From: Eretmocerus hayati
Taxonomy: Eukaryota; Arthropoda; Insecta; Hymenoptera; Aphelinidae
DNA length: 64,000 nt
Assembly (NCBI GenBank): GCA_029851415.1
Contig: CM056742.1
Coordinates: forward strand, 153,145,121 to 153,209,120
Direction of reading: 5' to 3'
Under the pieces are notes generated by a model. That model saw only the letters and a program-made list of their open reading frames with translations, was not told the DNA's origin and searched no databases. The translations under genes were made by a program, and so were the position numbers. This document shows positions 26,401 through 36,965 of this stretch, piece after piece (positions within the stretch are counted from its first letter, which is position 1; every line of letters begins with the position of its first letter).

Positions 26401-29400
26401 ACAACCTGCAAAAGTAATTGAAAACTGATTCAGTTTGTTAATATTATTCAACTTCTATATCATGAGGCAAAAAGTACGATGAAATAAGCATGTTGGCATC
26501 CATTATCCTCTGTGATTAAATTTTTTCCAAATATCATAATCATTGAGATCGTAAGTAAATATCACGAATTCATAATTCAAATATTCATAATATGAATTAT
26601 GGAATAAGATGCACAGATTTGGTCAACAAAAGCACGGTTTTTGCGTCAAACGCCGTCACAACTGACGAATTTGTGGCATCTCAGGAATGCGCTCACTAAC
26701 TAAATGATCCGGTGCTTGCGAGAGCCTTCCACTCGTCTGTGTATGTGTACTTGCGAAATAGAAAAATGTAAAACTTGACATTTCTATAAATCTTACTCAC
26801 AATGCCGTGCGAAGCCTTTATTCGTAAACGCAAGTATATCCTTCGATTTCAAAAAAAATTCTCATCATTTTTCAGATTTTTCGACGATTTATGGCAAAAA
26901 AATAATCAGATATTATTGGGAATCAATAGTATTCAGCATATTGAAATAACAAATTTAAGGGAGGACCAGGTGTTTGGGTCACCTATCTATTCCAAACTTT
27001 TTTTACAGTTTTTGTATTCCCTAGAATCAGGAATATGAAGAATCCAGAGTATCTCCGTCAAATGGCCCTTCTGTTCGAAGCTACAGCCTATGACATTAGC
27101 ATTGCCCATATAGGCTTATGTTGATACGTGACATACATAGATATACTAACATTGCTCACATTTCTGGATGTAGCTCTAAACAGAAGGGCCATTTCACGGA
27201 GATACTCTGGATTCTTCATATTCTAGGGAATTTGAAACTGTAAAAAAAATTTGGACAAGATTGGTGTTCTAAACACCTGGTCCTCCACTTGTAAGTGATG
27301 GAAGAATTGAATCTATCCGTAAATGGGCCGTAAACGAGTACATGGTGTAAGCATTCCCAATTGATTTTATAAAGAATTACAAGCAGATTCTGCTTTCTCC
27401 GTGATCGAATGAGAACAGATCACATTACGTCCAACAACATATTTTCTCTAACAATAAGTAATTTTTATCGAACATTCTATAGAGATCTTATAGGAAAATC
27501 AGGTCTATATCATTAAAAATGTAGATAAAAAGTATCAGGCTGCCGTGAATTATCCATAGGACAATCAATCTGTCACATTTATATCACACAGGATGTGATC
27601 TTTGATGTTGCAAAAAATTTTATTCTCAAATCCGTTATTTGGATGGTAGTTATGAGAAAATTGAGAATGATGTATTTCAAGATCTATGCAGTGTTTCTCG
27701 TCACCAGCCTATTCGGCCGAATTGTACAAAATTAGTTTCCGAGATGTAGTAGACAACAAGCGATTTCAGCACAGAACGAGGATTCAATGAAAAATTGGCA
27801 GAAATTGCTCTGAACGTGAATCAAACGGCTGAATACGGAGTTTCGTCCTAGAGTGGATTCCACCTAAGCGAAACCTATTCACTATCAGCATCATCGTTTG
27901 ACGTACGTGATGCGTAATCATGAACAATATTGTAAACACCATTATGAAACTGGTACGTCAAAGGCGTAGAAAATCAAATTGTATATGATGAGATGCGACC
28001 CAAATTCGATGCCAGTAACATCAGAGTATATATTTTCATTCATCAACCTTTCGTTGAATCTCTGCTGTTCGTTTCACAACCAGAACCCTAGCTCTCCAGA
28101 TCCTGGGTAACTGGATTATAATGGATTTATCATCGCCGATATGGTCACTGCTTTTATTTGCTATTTTCTACCAAAATATCAGGGGCCATGACTTTACCTT
28201 AGAACCGGGCAATACCAAATGTTTCAAACAAAACCTACAGCATGGTGATACTTTTGGTAAGATTTTCATCTTATTGTCATTCTTTTCTATCATAACTTAT
28301 GCTAATAATCGACCATAAAAGAAGCTACAATATGATATATTTAATTTTTTTCAGCACTAACTTACGCTGAAGTTGTGTCTGACCCTCCGGGTCATTATGA
28401 CTTGGATATTAAGATTAGGGGACCGAATGGCGAGATAATTCAGCATGGCCGATTACGGAATCGTATAATTTACAGTTTCATTGCAAAAAATTCGGGCAAA
28501 TACGAATACTGCTGCAAAAATCCAGACATTCAAGATATCAAAGCTAGCAAATGGATCAACCTCGACGTGCAAATTAATGACAGATTTGTTGAATCTGATT
28601 GATCAAAAACTAGTTCGGTGATGTGGATTGAAATAATCTATCAACGCTGATGCAAGTGAAGTTGTTCCTAAACTGAATCAAGACTTCTGATCTTTAATTC
28701 CCATAAGCCGTGATCCCTTACAGTGATGAATCGTTGTAGAGTGTGCGGTCTTGGCCTGTGAACTCTAAGGTGAACTTGAAAGTTAGGCCTACCCAATAAA
28801 ATACTGAACACGGTAGACACTTTCTGTGTTCGACCTAAGCTGTGCCATTTCGTTATGTATAGTTGAAGGTTTGGCCTGAGTGTAAAACTTTGCTTTGGGT
28901 GCAAGCTCATTTTAGGGAGTGGTATATCAAATTTGGGATTTTTTTATATTTGACTTTGAATGCAGCCATGCCTTCAGTTGCAACCCCACCTCGATTAGAA
29001 TATTTTATTCGTGAGGATGAATATTTACACATCTATTAAGGATTTCCAATGATACCCCTAGCATCTTTATGTTAGAATTCTTGTCTAGCCTATGATACCA
29101 AGAAAGATTTGTGGAATTCCTGAAATCGCTACCTTCGACGATCACAGATTAGAAACAGAATTTTCTACCACCGTGTATCGAGAGCGATTTCAGCAACCAA
29201 AGAAAAAGAAGAAAAAGTGTAAATTCTGTCAGTTAGTGTAATAAAAGTTTGAGTTATCTTATCCCAGCAAGGTTCAACATGGGAAAAACAAAGATGTGTA
29301 GTGAAAATTTGACTTGAAAATAAGATTGACTCCATTCTCACGCCCACAAGTCGCAAACAAAGCAGAAAGAAAAAAACAAAAGTATAGCAAAGCTGTCTCA

Positions 29401-30813
29401 TCTGACATTGATAAGATTTTTCGCAAAAGAAAATGGAGAGTTATACATTTTACAAATGAAGAAATTCAACTTTTGTTGAAGAGTTGGTTTGTGCAACGCG
29501 TAGAAAGAATTGTAGCTTCGGCTCGTTGCGATTATCGTCGAAACAAGTGTGATGAGATCGAATACAATTACAATAAATGATTATACAAAAATGATTGTAC
29601 AGTCGATTTTTTATTGTTGTGAGAAACTTATGAGCCAAAATTCATGAATCAAAACGATGAGTTTTTTATGCAATACTCTATTGGATATTGATCCACAATT
29701 TTTATAAGAGTCTGAGGGATTTATTGGCTCAAAATTCTCATTTTCTGTTATTACTCGAAACCAGAGTAATCCGCGATTAATCTGCGATCACATTTGGAAA
29801 AACTCTTCCAAATAATCATGTATCGCCTGTTCCGAACAACGGCAAGATCCTTCAAAAATTGAGTTAAAAATTTGTTCTTACCATAACTATAAGTATCAAT
29901 TCCTATCAGGGTTTGACACGAAACTGATTTTTGAATTTCGGTTCATTTCGGATCGGGGCGTCAAACTTCTGTGATAATTTTGGAGATGTAACCGATAATT
30001 TTGTTGCTATGCATTCAAGATGAATGGAGATCGATTTCAAAATTATCACAGAAGTTTGACCCCCCGATCCAAAATGAACCGAAATTCAAAAATCAGTTTC
30101 GTATCAAACCATGATTCCTATGGTAGTCAGAATTATTCATAATTGTAGAGTAAATCTTTCAGTCAAAGTGTTAACGAAAAAATCACTGAGACGTCACATT
30201 ACAATTCTTTTATGATTGACTCCATAGCCAAAACCTTGCATTATTGGTAGCACTGCGCAAACTGTGCAGAATATCATTTTGGCAACAAAAAGAAACTCTA
30301 AAGCTCGTAAATCTCGCAGTAATTCTAGACTATAAACGTGAGGGCTTACCATAGTTCTCAAGCTCGTACACAGCCGTAGGCGCTTCACGGGCTAACAAGT
30401 GTATAGCATCCTGATCACCAAGCCAATCGGAGCCCTTGACCGTATCGTACATATGATAAATCCAATGATCCTGATCGGCATTGCTGATAGCTGCATTGAT
30501 ACCACCTTGAGCTGCAACCGTATGCGACCTTGTGGGAAATAGTTTAGTAACAACAGCGACTCTGTAGCCCTTGCTTCCCAAACCAAAAGCTGCTCTCAAA
30601 CCAGCGCCACCCGCTCCTACCACAACTACATCGTAGCAGTGATCTACGATTGTATGTTTCTGTAAGATTAAGAGCTTTGTGTCAACTCGTATAGACTTGA
30701 AAATATGTTATTCTGAATCATACATGAAAGCGTTTTAAAATTTTGGAAAATATCGATACTTGCATCTGTAGAAGTCTTGCAGTTTGATCTTTCGGTAGAG
30801 CTGACATTTGCAT
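23460..30813 (-). CDS. Diverged SDHA paralogue (succinate dehydrogenase flavoprotein-like)
   Basis: Ten well-supported exons: 30659-30350, 26405-26119, 25862-25724, 25518-25350, 25273-25078, 24892-24695, 24528-24334, 24015-23872, 23791-23681 and 23630-23460. They join in phase with GT-AG ends. A tentative first exon, 30813-30760 ([18 protein letters not shown]), would give 657 aa. FAD and catalytic motifs are intact: [24 protein letters not shown] with the flavinylated His, [30 protein letters not shown] and [11 protein letters not shown]. The enzyme therefore looks catalytically possible. It differs from SdhA in many otherwise conserved places, for example [13 protein letters not shown] where SdhA has [13 protein letters not shown], and its last exon lacks the PPAIRSY ending. 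The N-terminus shows no convincing mitochondrial presequence, so the true first exon is uncertain. Insects such as Drosophila have a testis-biased SdhA-like paralogue; whether this copy plays that role is inference. Its 3.9-kb intron 26406-30349 holds a GOLD-domain gene and two MITEs. Confidence 0.85.
26950..27297. mobile_element. MITE family A, copy 1 (long terminal inverted repeats)
   Basis: The left end AGGGAGGACCAGGTGTTT is matched in inverse at the right end (AAACACCTGGTCCTCC). The arms continue inward through AATATGAAGAATCCAGAGTA and its complement for well over 100 nt. The centre includes TAGATATACTAACATTGCTC, shared with the copies at 42357 and 45253. It has no coding capacity. It lies in the large intron of the SDHA paralogue. 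Confidence 0.8.
28121..28602 (+). CDS. Secreted GOLD-domain-only protein (p24/TMED2-like), copy 1
   Basis: Two exons, 28121-28256 and 28355-28602, join in phase (ACT TTT G|CA CTA) to 127 aa. A signal peptide ([18 protein letters not shown]...) ends near residue 22. The rest is a GOLD domain of the p24/emp24 (TMED) family, closest in pattern to TMED2. It has the early Cys34 (NTKCFKQNL), the core [15 protein letters not shown], and [10 protein letters not shown] with the second conserved Cys98, closing with LDVQIN. Ordinary p24 proteins are about 200 aa and continue into a coiled coil, a transmembrane helix and a short cytosolic sorting tail. This one stops directly after the GOLD domain, so it should be secreted or luminal rather than a cargo receptor. 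The gene lies within, and antisense to, an intron of the SDHA paralogue. Two relatives follow at 33-40 kb. Confidence 0.8.
29314..29580 (+). CDS. Hypothetical basic protein fragment in the SDHA-paralogue intron
   Basis: This is an 80-plus-codon open stretch rich in Lys/Arg at its start ([20 protein letters not shown]), followed by an amphipathic segment ([19 protein letters not shown]). It ends at TGA with AATAAA overlapping the last codons. There is no in-frame ATG. A nearby ATG at 29279 opens a different frame that stops after 12 codons, so this is either a frameshifted remnant or the last exon of a spliced gene. I do not recognise the family. Confidence 0.25.
   Translation: MKIRLTPFSRPQVANKAERKKQKYSKAVSSDIDKIFRKRKWRVIHFTNEEIQLLLKSWFVQRVERIVASARCDYRRNKCDEIEYNYNK
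29907..30113. mobile_element. hAT-type foldback MITE with 8-bp target duplication
   Basis: This 207-bp element is almost entirely an inverted repeat: CAGGGTTTGACACGAAACTG at the left pairs with CAGTTTCGTATCAAACCATG at the right, and the arms are about 80 nt each. It is flanked by the perfect direct repeat ATTCCTAT (29899-29906 and 30114-30121). An 8-bp duplication and a CAGGG terminus are hallmarks of hAT elements. It is non-coding. Confidence 0.88.
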
Positions 30814-32850
30814 GAAGATTTCTTCTAATATCTAAGTTTTTTTGGTGCCGTGAGAATACCTGTTGTAATCAGAGGCAGGATGTTCAATATTATCGTGTTG
30901 TATTTCGGCTAGAGAATTCAGTTATATTTTTGCGATCAAACCTTCGATGTTCCAAATCTTGCACGCAAATAGTTGGTAGTGAAACTTTTCAGTTTCAGCA
31001 TTTTCTGCCTCAGTAACTTGATTATTGCTTGATTACTTATGAGACTGAATATCTTTAAATGCTTACTTTATCGAGGGAAAACAATAAGTAGTAAGGGTTA
31101 TGTTATTATCATCATATACAAATTCTGTCTGCTGTGCTAAATAAAATAGCCCTTAAATAAAAGTCAACACTGTATTACATTATAGGCTGCGAACTTTTTG
31201 ATCTGATACTAATTTTTACATAATGAACAAAGCGAGAAATAACGAATGAGATGTGATGGGTTATTCGGAATATTTTTTCTATATTTGATGCTGTAGTGTG
31301 CGTCATTGTCATTTTATTACATTATCTAATGACGCTTTTGGTCTCATATTTTTGTGCTCTTCAGCGTCCATTGCCTTCGCTCCAATGTATTATTGTGCCC
31401 CACAACACAACACGAATAGGCTTCCATATGACATAATCGATCATTTCAGTACCCTCCAGAATTGATGGATAATGAATATAGTCTTAGTAAATAAAAATGA
31501 CTACTGGTAAAAGTCAACTATCTCTTTGCTAATTGAATCTAAGGTCGTCCACAAGATGACGCGAAAATCGCAAAAATTTGCTCTCAATAAAGCTTCCAGA
31601 AGTCGCCGGGCTCAGTAATTGGTCTTGGACAATTTTTTTCCTGAAAAGTACTTGCATCAACGAGGAAAATGGACCCAAGAACGTTGGAAAATATTGAAAT
31701 TATTTGTAGCTATGATCATCTTAAAATAGGCTCAAAAGGGCCTAAAATAGTTCCTCTGTGGGTCCTAGGGCCCACACTAAGGGCAAGCAAATCTGGAAAA
31801 ATTAGTATTTTTTCAACCTAGTACTGACAAGGAACATTTTTTTCCCCCAGACCCCCCTGGAGACGGTTTTGTCCAACTTGCTCCAGAATGACTCATATGA
31901 GTCATATGTATTTTTTTGTGGTACAATCATCAAATTTCACGTGCTTCCAGATTCAACAGGGTCGAGAAGTTCATACGCTACGCGTATAACACTTTCTGTA
32001 ACATGTGTTTGCTGCGGCGGGACTCTTCGGTGGGCCTCACTTGTCTTTTTCTGTGTGCGACAGGTTCCCATCTTGTGGGATTTAACATTTCGCGGAACCC
32101 ATCGGTGGGTCCCCCCGCACACAGAGAAGGAACTGTCCAAAATGAGTTCCTTTATTTTCATCCGCATGGTCATACAGAAGTGAGTACACCTTCGCACTTG
32201 GGCTAGATTTGTAGGTTTTTGATTTTAAAATAACTAGATGCCATTCATACAAATAGGGAAAATTCACCGTCCCGATTGCTGTATCTACTTGCAACAGCGA
32301 TATAGACAAAAAGCGCTCAAACGAATTATCATCTTCTGACGTACTGATGAGCACAGTCTCGAGCAAACATAACTCGATTCTTAACATTATCATGACCATT
32401 CGCTCAAGATTCAGACCGATTGGACAACCGCTCCAACAGACACGATCTAAGCTACATGCAAATTTCGCTGCTGGACGAACGAAAATCGAATACTTGTCCA
32501 GAAATTATGTCTCGCGATTTTTGGATCTTAGAGGTATGCAGAACTATCGAGCATGAATAGATCTTCAAATTGACTCAGTGCGAGGTGTGTTGAAAACGCG
32601 TGTGTTCATGTCCCCAACAACAAAAAAATGGTCTAGGATGGCCAAATCGACCAATTTGTGGGATTTTCCTATGCAATCACACTCGAGAAGCACAATGTAA
32701 ACAGGAGTCAAAATAATTTTGCTATTGTAAGAGCTAATGCTGAATTTGGGAAATCCAAAACATCAAGCTCAATTATCGCGGACACCGACTAACAGTACTG
32801 AATAGAGAATATTAATTTCAATTAAAACGTCATTACAGGCACGTTTTTGC
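30814..32850. other. Non-coding spacer between the SDHA paralogue and GOLD copy 2
   Basis: I find no supported gene. The region holds the GC-richer repeat listed at 31965-32130; the 96-105-codon frames across it are repeat-derived. A true 5' exon of the SDHA paralogue could be hidden here but I could not identify one. Confidence 0.4.
31965..32130. repeat. GC-rich interspersed repeat, copy 1
   Basis: The segment contains CGGTGGGTCCCCCCGCACACAGAGA and matches 52535-52665 over several blocks (for example ATTTAACATTTCGCGGAACCC here against ATTCAACATTGCGCGAAACCC there). CTGTGTGCG at the left and CGCACACAG at the right are complementary, so part folds back. It is probably a non-autonomous transposon fragment. 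Confidence 0.6.
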
Positions 32851-32851
32851 T

Positions 32852-32890
32852 TATATATTCGAGGCTGGCAGTCCAGTGTCGCATCAGTTT
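32852..32890 (+). promoter_or_regulatory. Candidate TATA plus initiator of GOLD copy 2
   Basis: TATATA at 32852-32857 is followed 34 nt later by the initiator-like GCATCAGTTT (A at 32886), about 85 nt upstream of the ATG at 32970. The spacing suits a core promoter. GOLD copy 3 has a comparable TATTTATA (37733) and GCATCAGAG (37777) upstream of its ATG. Confidence 0.4.
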
Positions 32891-32969
32891 TCTCTCAGCT
32901 TATAAAATTATACATTATCACCAATCCCGAACACTTGTAGCCCTTACAGCTACTCAGGTGGTAACTATT

Positions 32970-35700
32970 ATGAATCTGCAATTGTCACAATTTCTGTTAG
33001 TTTTGCTAACAATCTGTTCCTTGGGTACCAATGGATACAAAATTTCCCTGCACTCGGGCAACACTCTGTGTTCTTATCCAGAACTCCAGAGAAACGATCA
33101 AATATGTAAGAATCTAACATTTTCTACACTGACATTTTCGGAACGGAACGGTAAAAGTCAATTTTAGATTTTCAAAATATTGCGTGCGAGGATATTTTCA
33201 CAACTATTAGATTTGGAGATATGTTTCGAAAATTTCTTGTCACATACATTACCCGTCAAAATTAATGGATCATGGATAGCCAAAATAAGTTTACGATTAC
33301 TCTGGTCCACTTAAGGGAATTGGAGATCATAAAAAATATATAGATTTATGTCCTTGAAATATTCTTTAAGTGCCGTTTCATGCATGGGGTCATAAGAGAC
33401 GATGAAAAATCAGTTTTTTTCCTCCAGTCAAATATCTGCAGTTTTAACAAGCATCATTCGATCGTGAAATTCCTTACGAGATCTCGTAGCTTTTTGCAAA
33501 ACCTTCATTTTCTTCTTTCCAAAGTCTTCTGTACAACCTTTTTCGGCCGAGTAACGAGCTTGGGAAGGAAACTTTTTCATCACACCGATTGTTTATGAAG
33601 ACACCGCGAGTCAGGCGACTGTTTTAATTGTTTCTTGCTCCGTTCTCGTGCAAAAACGTATAGAAAAATACTATGGGTGTTAATTTCGACGTAAAATAAT
33701 CTCAACTTCCAGAAAATTATCGAGAGTGACCTAGTAGCAATGTAATCAATGACTCCAAATTTCTCGATACAGACGGACTTCATTGCCAAAATCTGGTTAA
33801 AACTTCATTAAAATTCCGACGTTTAGGGTGTGTGATGTACACCCCTTATTAGGGACAATTCGAAATAAAACACGTTATGATGTGCACAATTTCTCGCAGC
33901 GTTCAATTAACAGGGTCACACTTCAATTCTGTGATTTAGTGATTCAAAAAACAGGATATTTGTGTGAAAAACATGTAAGTATAGAAACTTTGATATCTTG
34001 TACTTGGAGACTGTTTGTATATGTGAGTGTGTTGAGCGCGACAGGGACCGCGGTGTTCCCGAAGAATGGTGCAAATCTTGATGTGTTATATTTTTTTCGG
34101 CACACTGGCATCGAAAGCCTATGGTTTCCGCCCCGATCCCGGGGCAGAAAATGCCGCAATGCCGCCCAGGCTAGAAAACGAGTGAGCATGCGCAGTAGCC
34201 CTCGGGCTGCGCCCTCGGGCCACTACATTGCATGCTCCGACGTTTTCTAACCTGTACGGCGGAGCGGCATTTTGCCCCGACATCGCGTCGGAAAGCATAG
34301 AATTTCGATACAAGTGTCACCGAAAAATAGTGTACGCACCTCGGGCCAAAAATCACCCATCGCGGCCGCGGGTATGCCGCCCTCGCCTACCGGCTCGTGC
34401 GGCAACCTACCCGGGCCGCGATGGGTCACTTTCGGCCCTTGTCGCGTAATGTACTAGAATTGTACCTGATGAGGGGTGTACATACATACATTACACACCC
34501 TAAACGTCGGTTTGGCAATAACGTCCGTATGTATCGAGAGATTTGGAGTCATTGATTACATTGATTCGTCAACGAACGAGGAAGAATCCACCTATAGAAT
34601 ATTAACCTTTAGTATTACTTTTTTAGCTCATCTGCTCGGAAAATAGGACTTATCGGAAGATAGCCTATTCGAGTCACATTTGAGTCAAAGTCTGATAGAA
34701 TTTTCCGAAAGATGAGACCATTTCACGTCGAAATCATGAGCCATATAATTATTTGATGCGTTTTTGTACTAGAAAAGAATTAATAAAATAAAAAAAAATA
34801 AAAAATAATAAAAAAATGAATAAAAGAAAAAATTAAACAGTTCCATGACTCGGTGTCTCCATAAGCAAACCCATGTGATAAAAAGTTTTCTTCCCAAGCT
34901 CAATACTCGGGCAGGAAAGATTTTTAAAAAAAGAACATGAAGATCTTGAGAAAAGCTGCAAGTTCTGTCAAAAATTCTACGATCGAATGATGCCTGTCAA
35001 AACTACAGGTGATTGACCGATGGGAAAATTTTTTTTTTTCTACCGTCATTTATGACTACATAAAAAGCAGGTAAAAATATCTCGAACACACGGATCGGTA
35101 GATTTTTCCATGACCTTCAATTTCCCGATTTCAAAATTTCATTACGACGAAGTCGACCAGAGTACTCGTTAATTTACTCAGGTTATCCATGATCCATCAA
35201 TTTCGACGGAAAGTGTAATCCGTAACAATGTATAGACTCCTTATGTATTAAATGATATCTTTTTGGAATCTAAAAAATGGTCACCGACAAAAAAAGATTC
35301 TAAAAATACTCAAACACTGCGGGTTCTGAAAATTTGGAATTTGATCATACCATTCTCATCCGATTCCATCGATCTATCAATTCTGAAAATAATTTAATAC
35401 GCATTATCTCATTCTACAGCATTGAGGTACGACCTAAGTGGATTTGCAGATACATCTGTGATTTACATGACGTTAAAGTCACCATCAGAAGACACCGTTT
35501 GGGCAGGACTTTCGAACAGCGGATCGTACACTTATAGCTCATCGAGAAATTCAGGAAAATACATTCTGTGTTTCACTGACACCGATGGAACAAAAGCTAT
35601 CAAATCTGTCGAAATCGATGCACGAGTAAATGGTCGACCCGTCACATTCAAGGGGTTTGACAATGATTCATCATCATCTAAGAAAAATATGAATCCTTAA
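32970..35700 (+). CDS. Secreted GOLD-domain-only protein (p24/TMED2-like), copy 2
   Basis: Two exons, 32970-33105 and 35420-35700, give 138 aa. The first exon is 136 nt and the intron is phase 1, exactly as in copy 1. I chose the ATG at 32970 because it starts a good signal peptide (MNLQLSQFLLVLLTICSLGTNG); the longer upstream frame is not needed. The mature part has the GOLD Cys pair at Cys34 (GNTLCSYPEL) and Cys96 (SGKYILCFTD), then IKSVEIDARVNG and a Ser/Asn-rich tail ending KKNMNP. There is no coiled coil or transmembrane helix. Sequence has drifted strongly from copy 1 outside the structural positions. The 2.3-kb intron contains an ~830-bp foldback element. Confidence 0.75.
33738..34563. 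mobile_element. Large GC-rich foldback element in the intron of GOLD copy 2
   Basis: The outer arms begin CAATGTAATCAATGACTCC and are repeated in inverse at about 34545-34563. They share further blocks down to CCGACGTTTAGGGTGTGT with ATGTACACCCC. Inside is a second inverted pair (about 34050-34200 against 34205-34345) carrying GGGGCAGAAAATGCCG / CGGCATTTTGCCCC. After that comes a small palindrome CCCATCGCGGCCGCGGGTA ... TACCCGGGCCGCGATGGG (34358-34427). There is no transposase. G+C is far above the flanks. Confidence 0.8.
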
Positions 35701-35743
35701 ATCATCTGTACAATTTTTAAGACTCGCAACTTATATATAATTA

Positions 35744-36112
35744 ATGATATTTCTGCTAATAATGAGTTGCATGATACATACAGAAAAGTGCGAGATATTT
35801 ATAAATCCAAGCAGTACCCGACATCTCAATCAGAAACTTGAAAGCAGGGGAAGAGTTAGCAAGGTTCAAATTATATTTTGTTCTACATATTCGACCTGTG
35901 CACAGTGCTCAGATAGGGTCGACAATTTTGACAAAAATTTAAAAAAAATTGAGCACTTGGCGATTTATAAGGATTTTAAGGACCGATACTCCCTTGGAAT
36001 TGAAATGGAACATCTGTTTTTCTGGAAATGCAAGCTCAATCCATGTCCTTGCATGTCAATTGGATATGAAGAATTTTGGAGCACTTTCACTTGTCAGGAC
36101 GATAATTCGTAG
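35744..36112 (+). pseudogene. Coding-like fragment, related to an inverted copy at 36335-36965
   Basis: The 122-codon frame contains NFDKNLKKIEHLAIYKDF and YSLGIEMEHLFFWKCK. The minus-strand fragment at 36335-36965 contains GFDENSERKIEHVANYYYF and HPVEIEIEQYLCWKCE at matching spacing. Similarity at protein level across about 80 residues suggests both derive from one coding gene. No family is recognised. Confidence 0.35.
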
Positions 36113-36334
36113 CAACGTCCATGACTCAAACGCATTTTAATATGTTCCAACATACCTTACCTCATTTATAGGCTTCTTTTAAGACCTAAAAATGCGTTTA
36201 GGGACGTTTGATTCCAACATACCAGAGTCGAGCTATCTTGGAATTCATAAGCTCAAACGATTTCAATTCGTTAGAAAAGAGGAAATTCCGCATACCGATT
36301 TAGAATGGAATTTCTCAGTTCTGGTTCGTTAAAA

Positions 36335-36965
36335 TTAGACATACTTTAGCTCATGTCGAAGCCTCCAAAAATAATTTTCCAAACAATCTGATCTACGTTG
36401 AAAAATATCAAGATGCGTTTGAATTGTGGACGCTTGGGGTCCATTACCGCTTTGCCACATAAAAGGGCTCAAAGGCGCTCCATTTGCCTCGCATTTCCAA
36501 CAGAGGTATTGCTCGATTTCAATTTCAACGGGATGTTGATCATAGAAAATAGTAATAATTTGCAACGTGCTCAATTTTTCTTTCGGAATTCTCATCAAAA
36601 CCTAGTAGTGGAACGAGAAACCTTTCGTCAATATTCGTGTAGACCGAGTGCCGCATTATCAATTTTCCTAGATCTGGTTTCAAAACTTTCAATTCTCTTT
36701 TCAGTTCTGTCGTATGATGTAGCTTCGTCGGAAACGTCACTATACCGCAAAAATATCTCATCATAGATTTCACATCATCGGCGACGCTCGCGACGACGTT
36801 GAGAACAAAAATTTCATCTCGGTAAGAAACAGCTGGAAATGGCTTATTAGCCACCATTGGCTCTACTCTACTAAAGTGAAATTTAACGGCAAATTCATTG
36901 GATTTCGAAAAGATGACGGCATTCCTGCTCCAGATAAGTCGCGTACAGATATTACCGTAAATCAA
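36335..36965 (-). pseudogene. Frameshifted coding-like fragment, inverted relative to 35744-36112
   Basis: Two overlapping minus-strand frames (36965-36540, then 36598-36335) must be joined by a frameshift near 36545-36560 to keep the similarity with the plus-strand fragment. The upstream half (NEFAVKFHFSRVEPMV, FVLNVVASVADDVKSMM) matches nothing I recognise. It is probably a degraded gene or transposon-derived gene. Confidence 0.35.

Noticed and set aside
31869..32206. Frames of 86-105 codons on both strands
   Set aside because: They overlap the GC-rich interspersed repeat; a second copy at 52535 does not preserve a frame.
33828..34457. Overlapping frames of 60-140 codons on both strands
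   Set aside because: They arise from the GC-rich, stop-poor foldback element and not from a gene.
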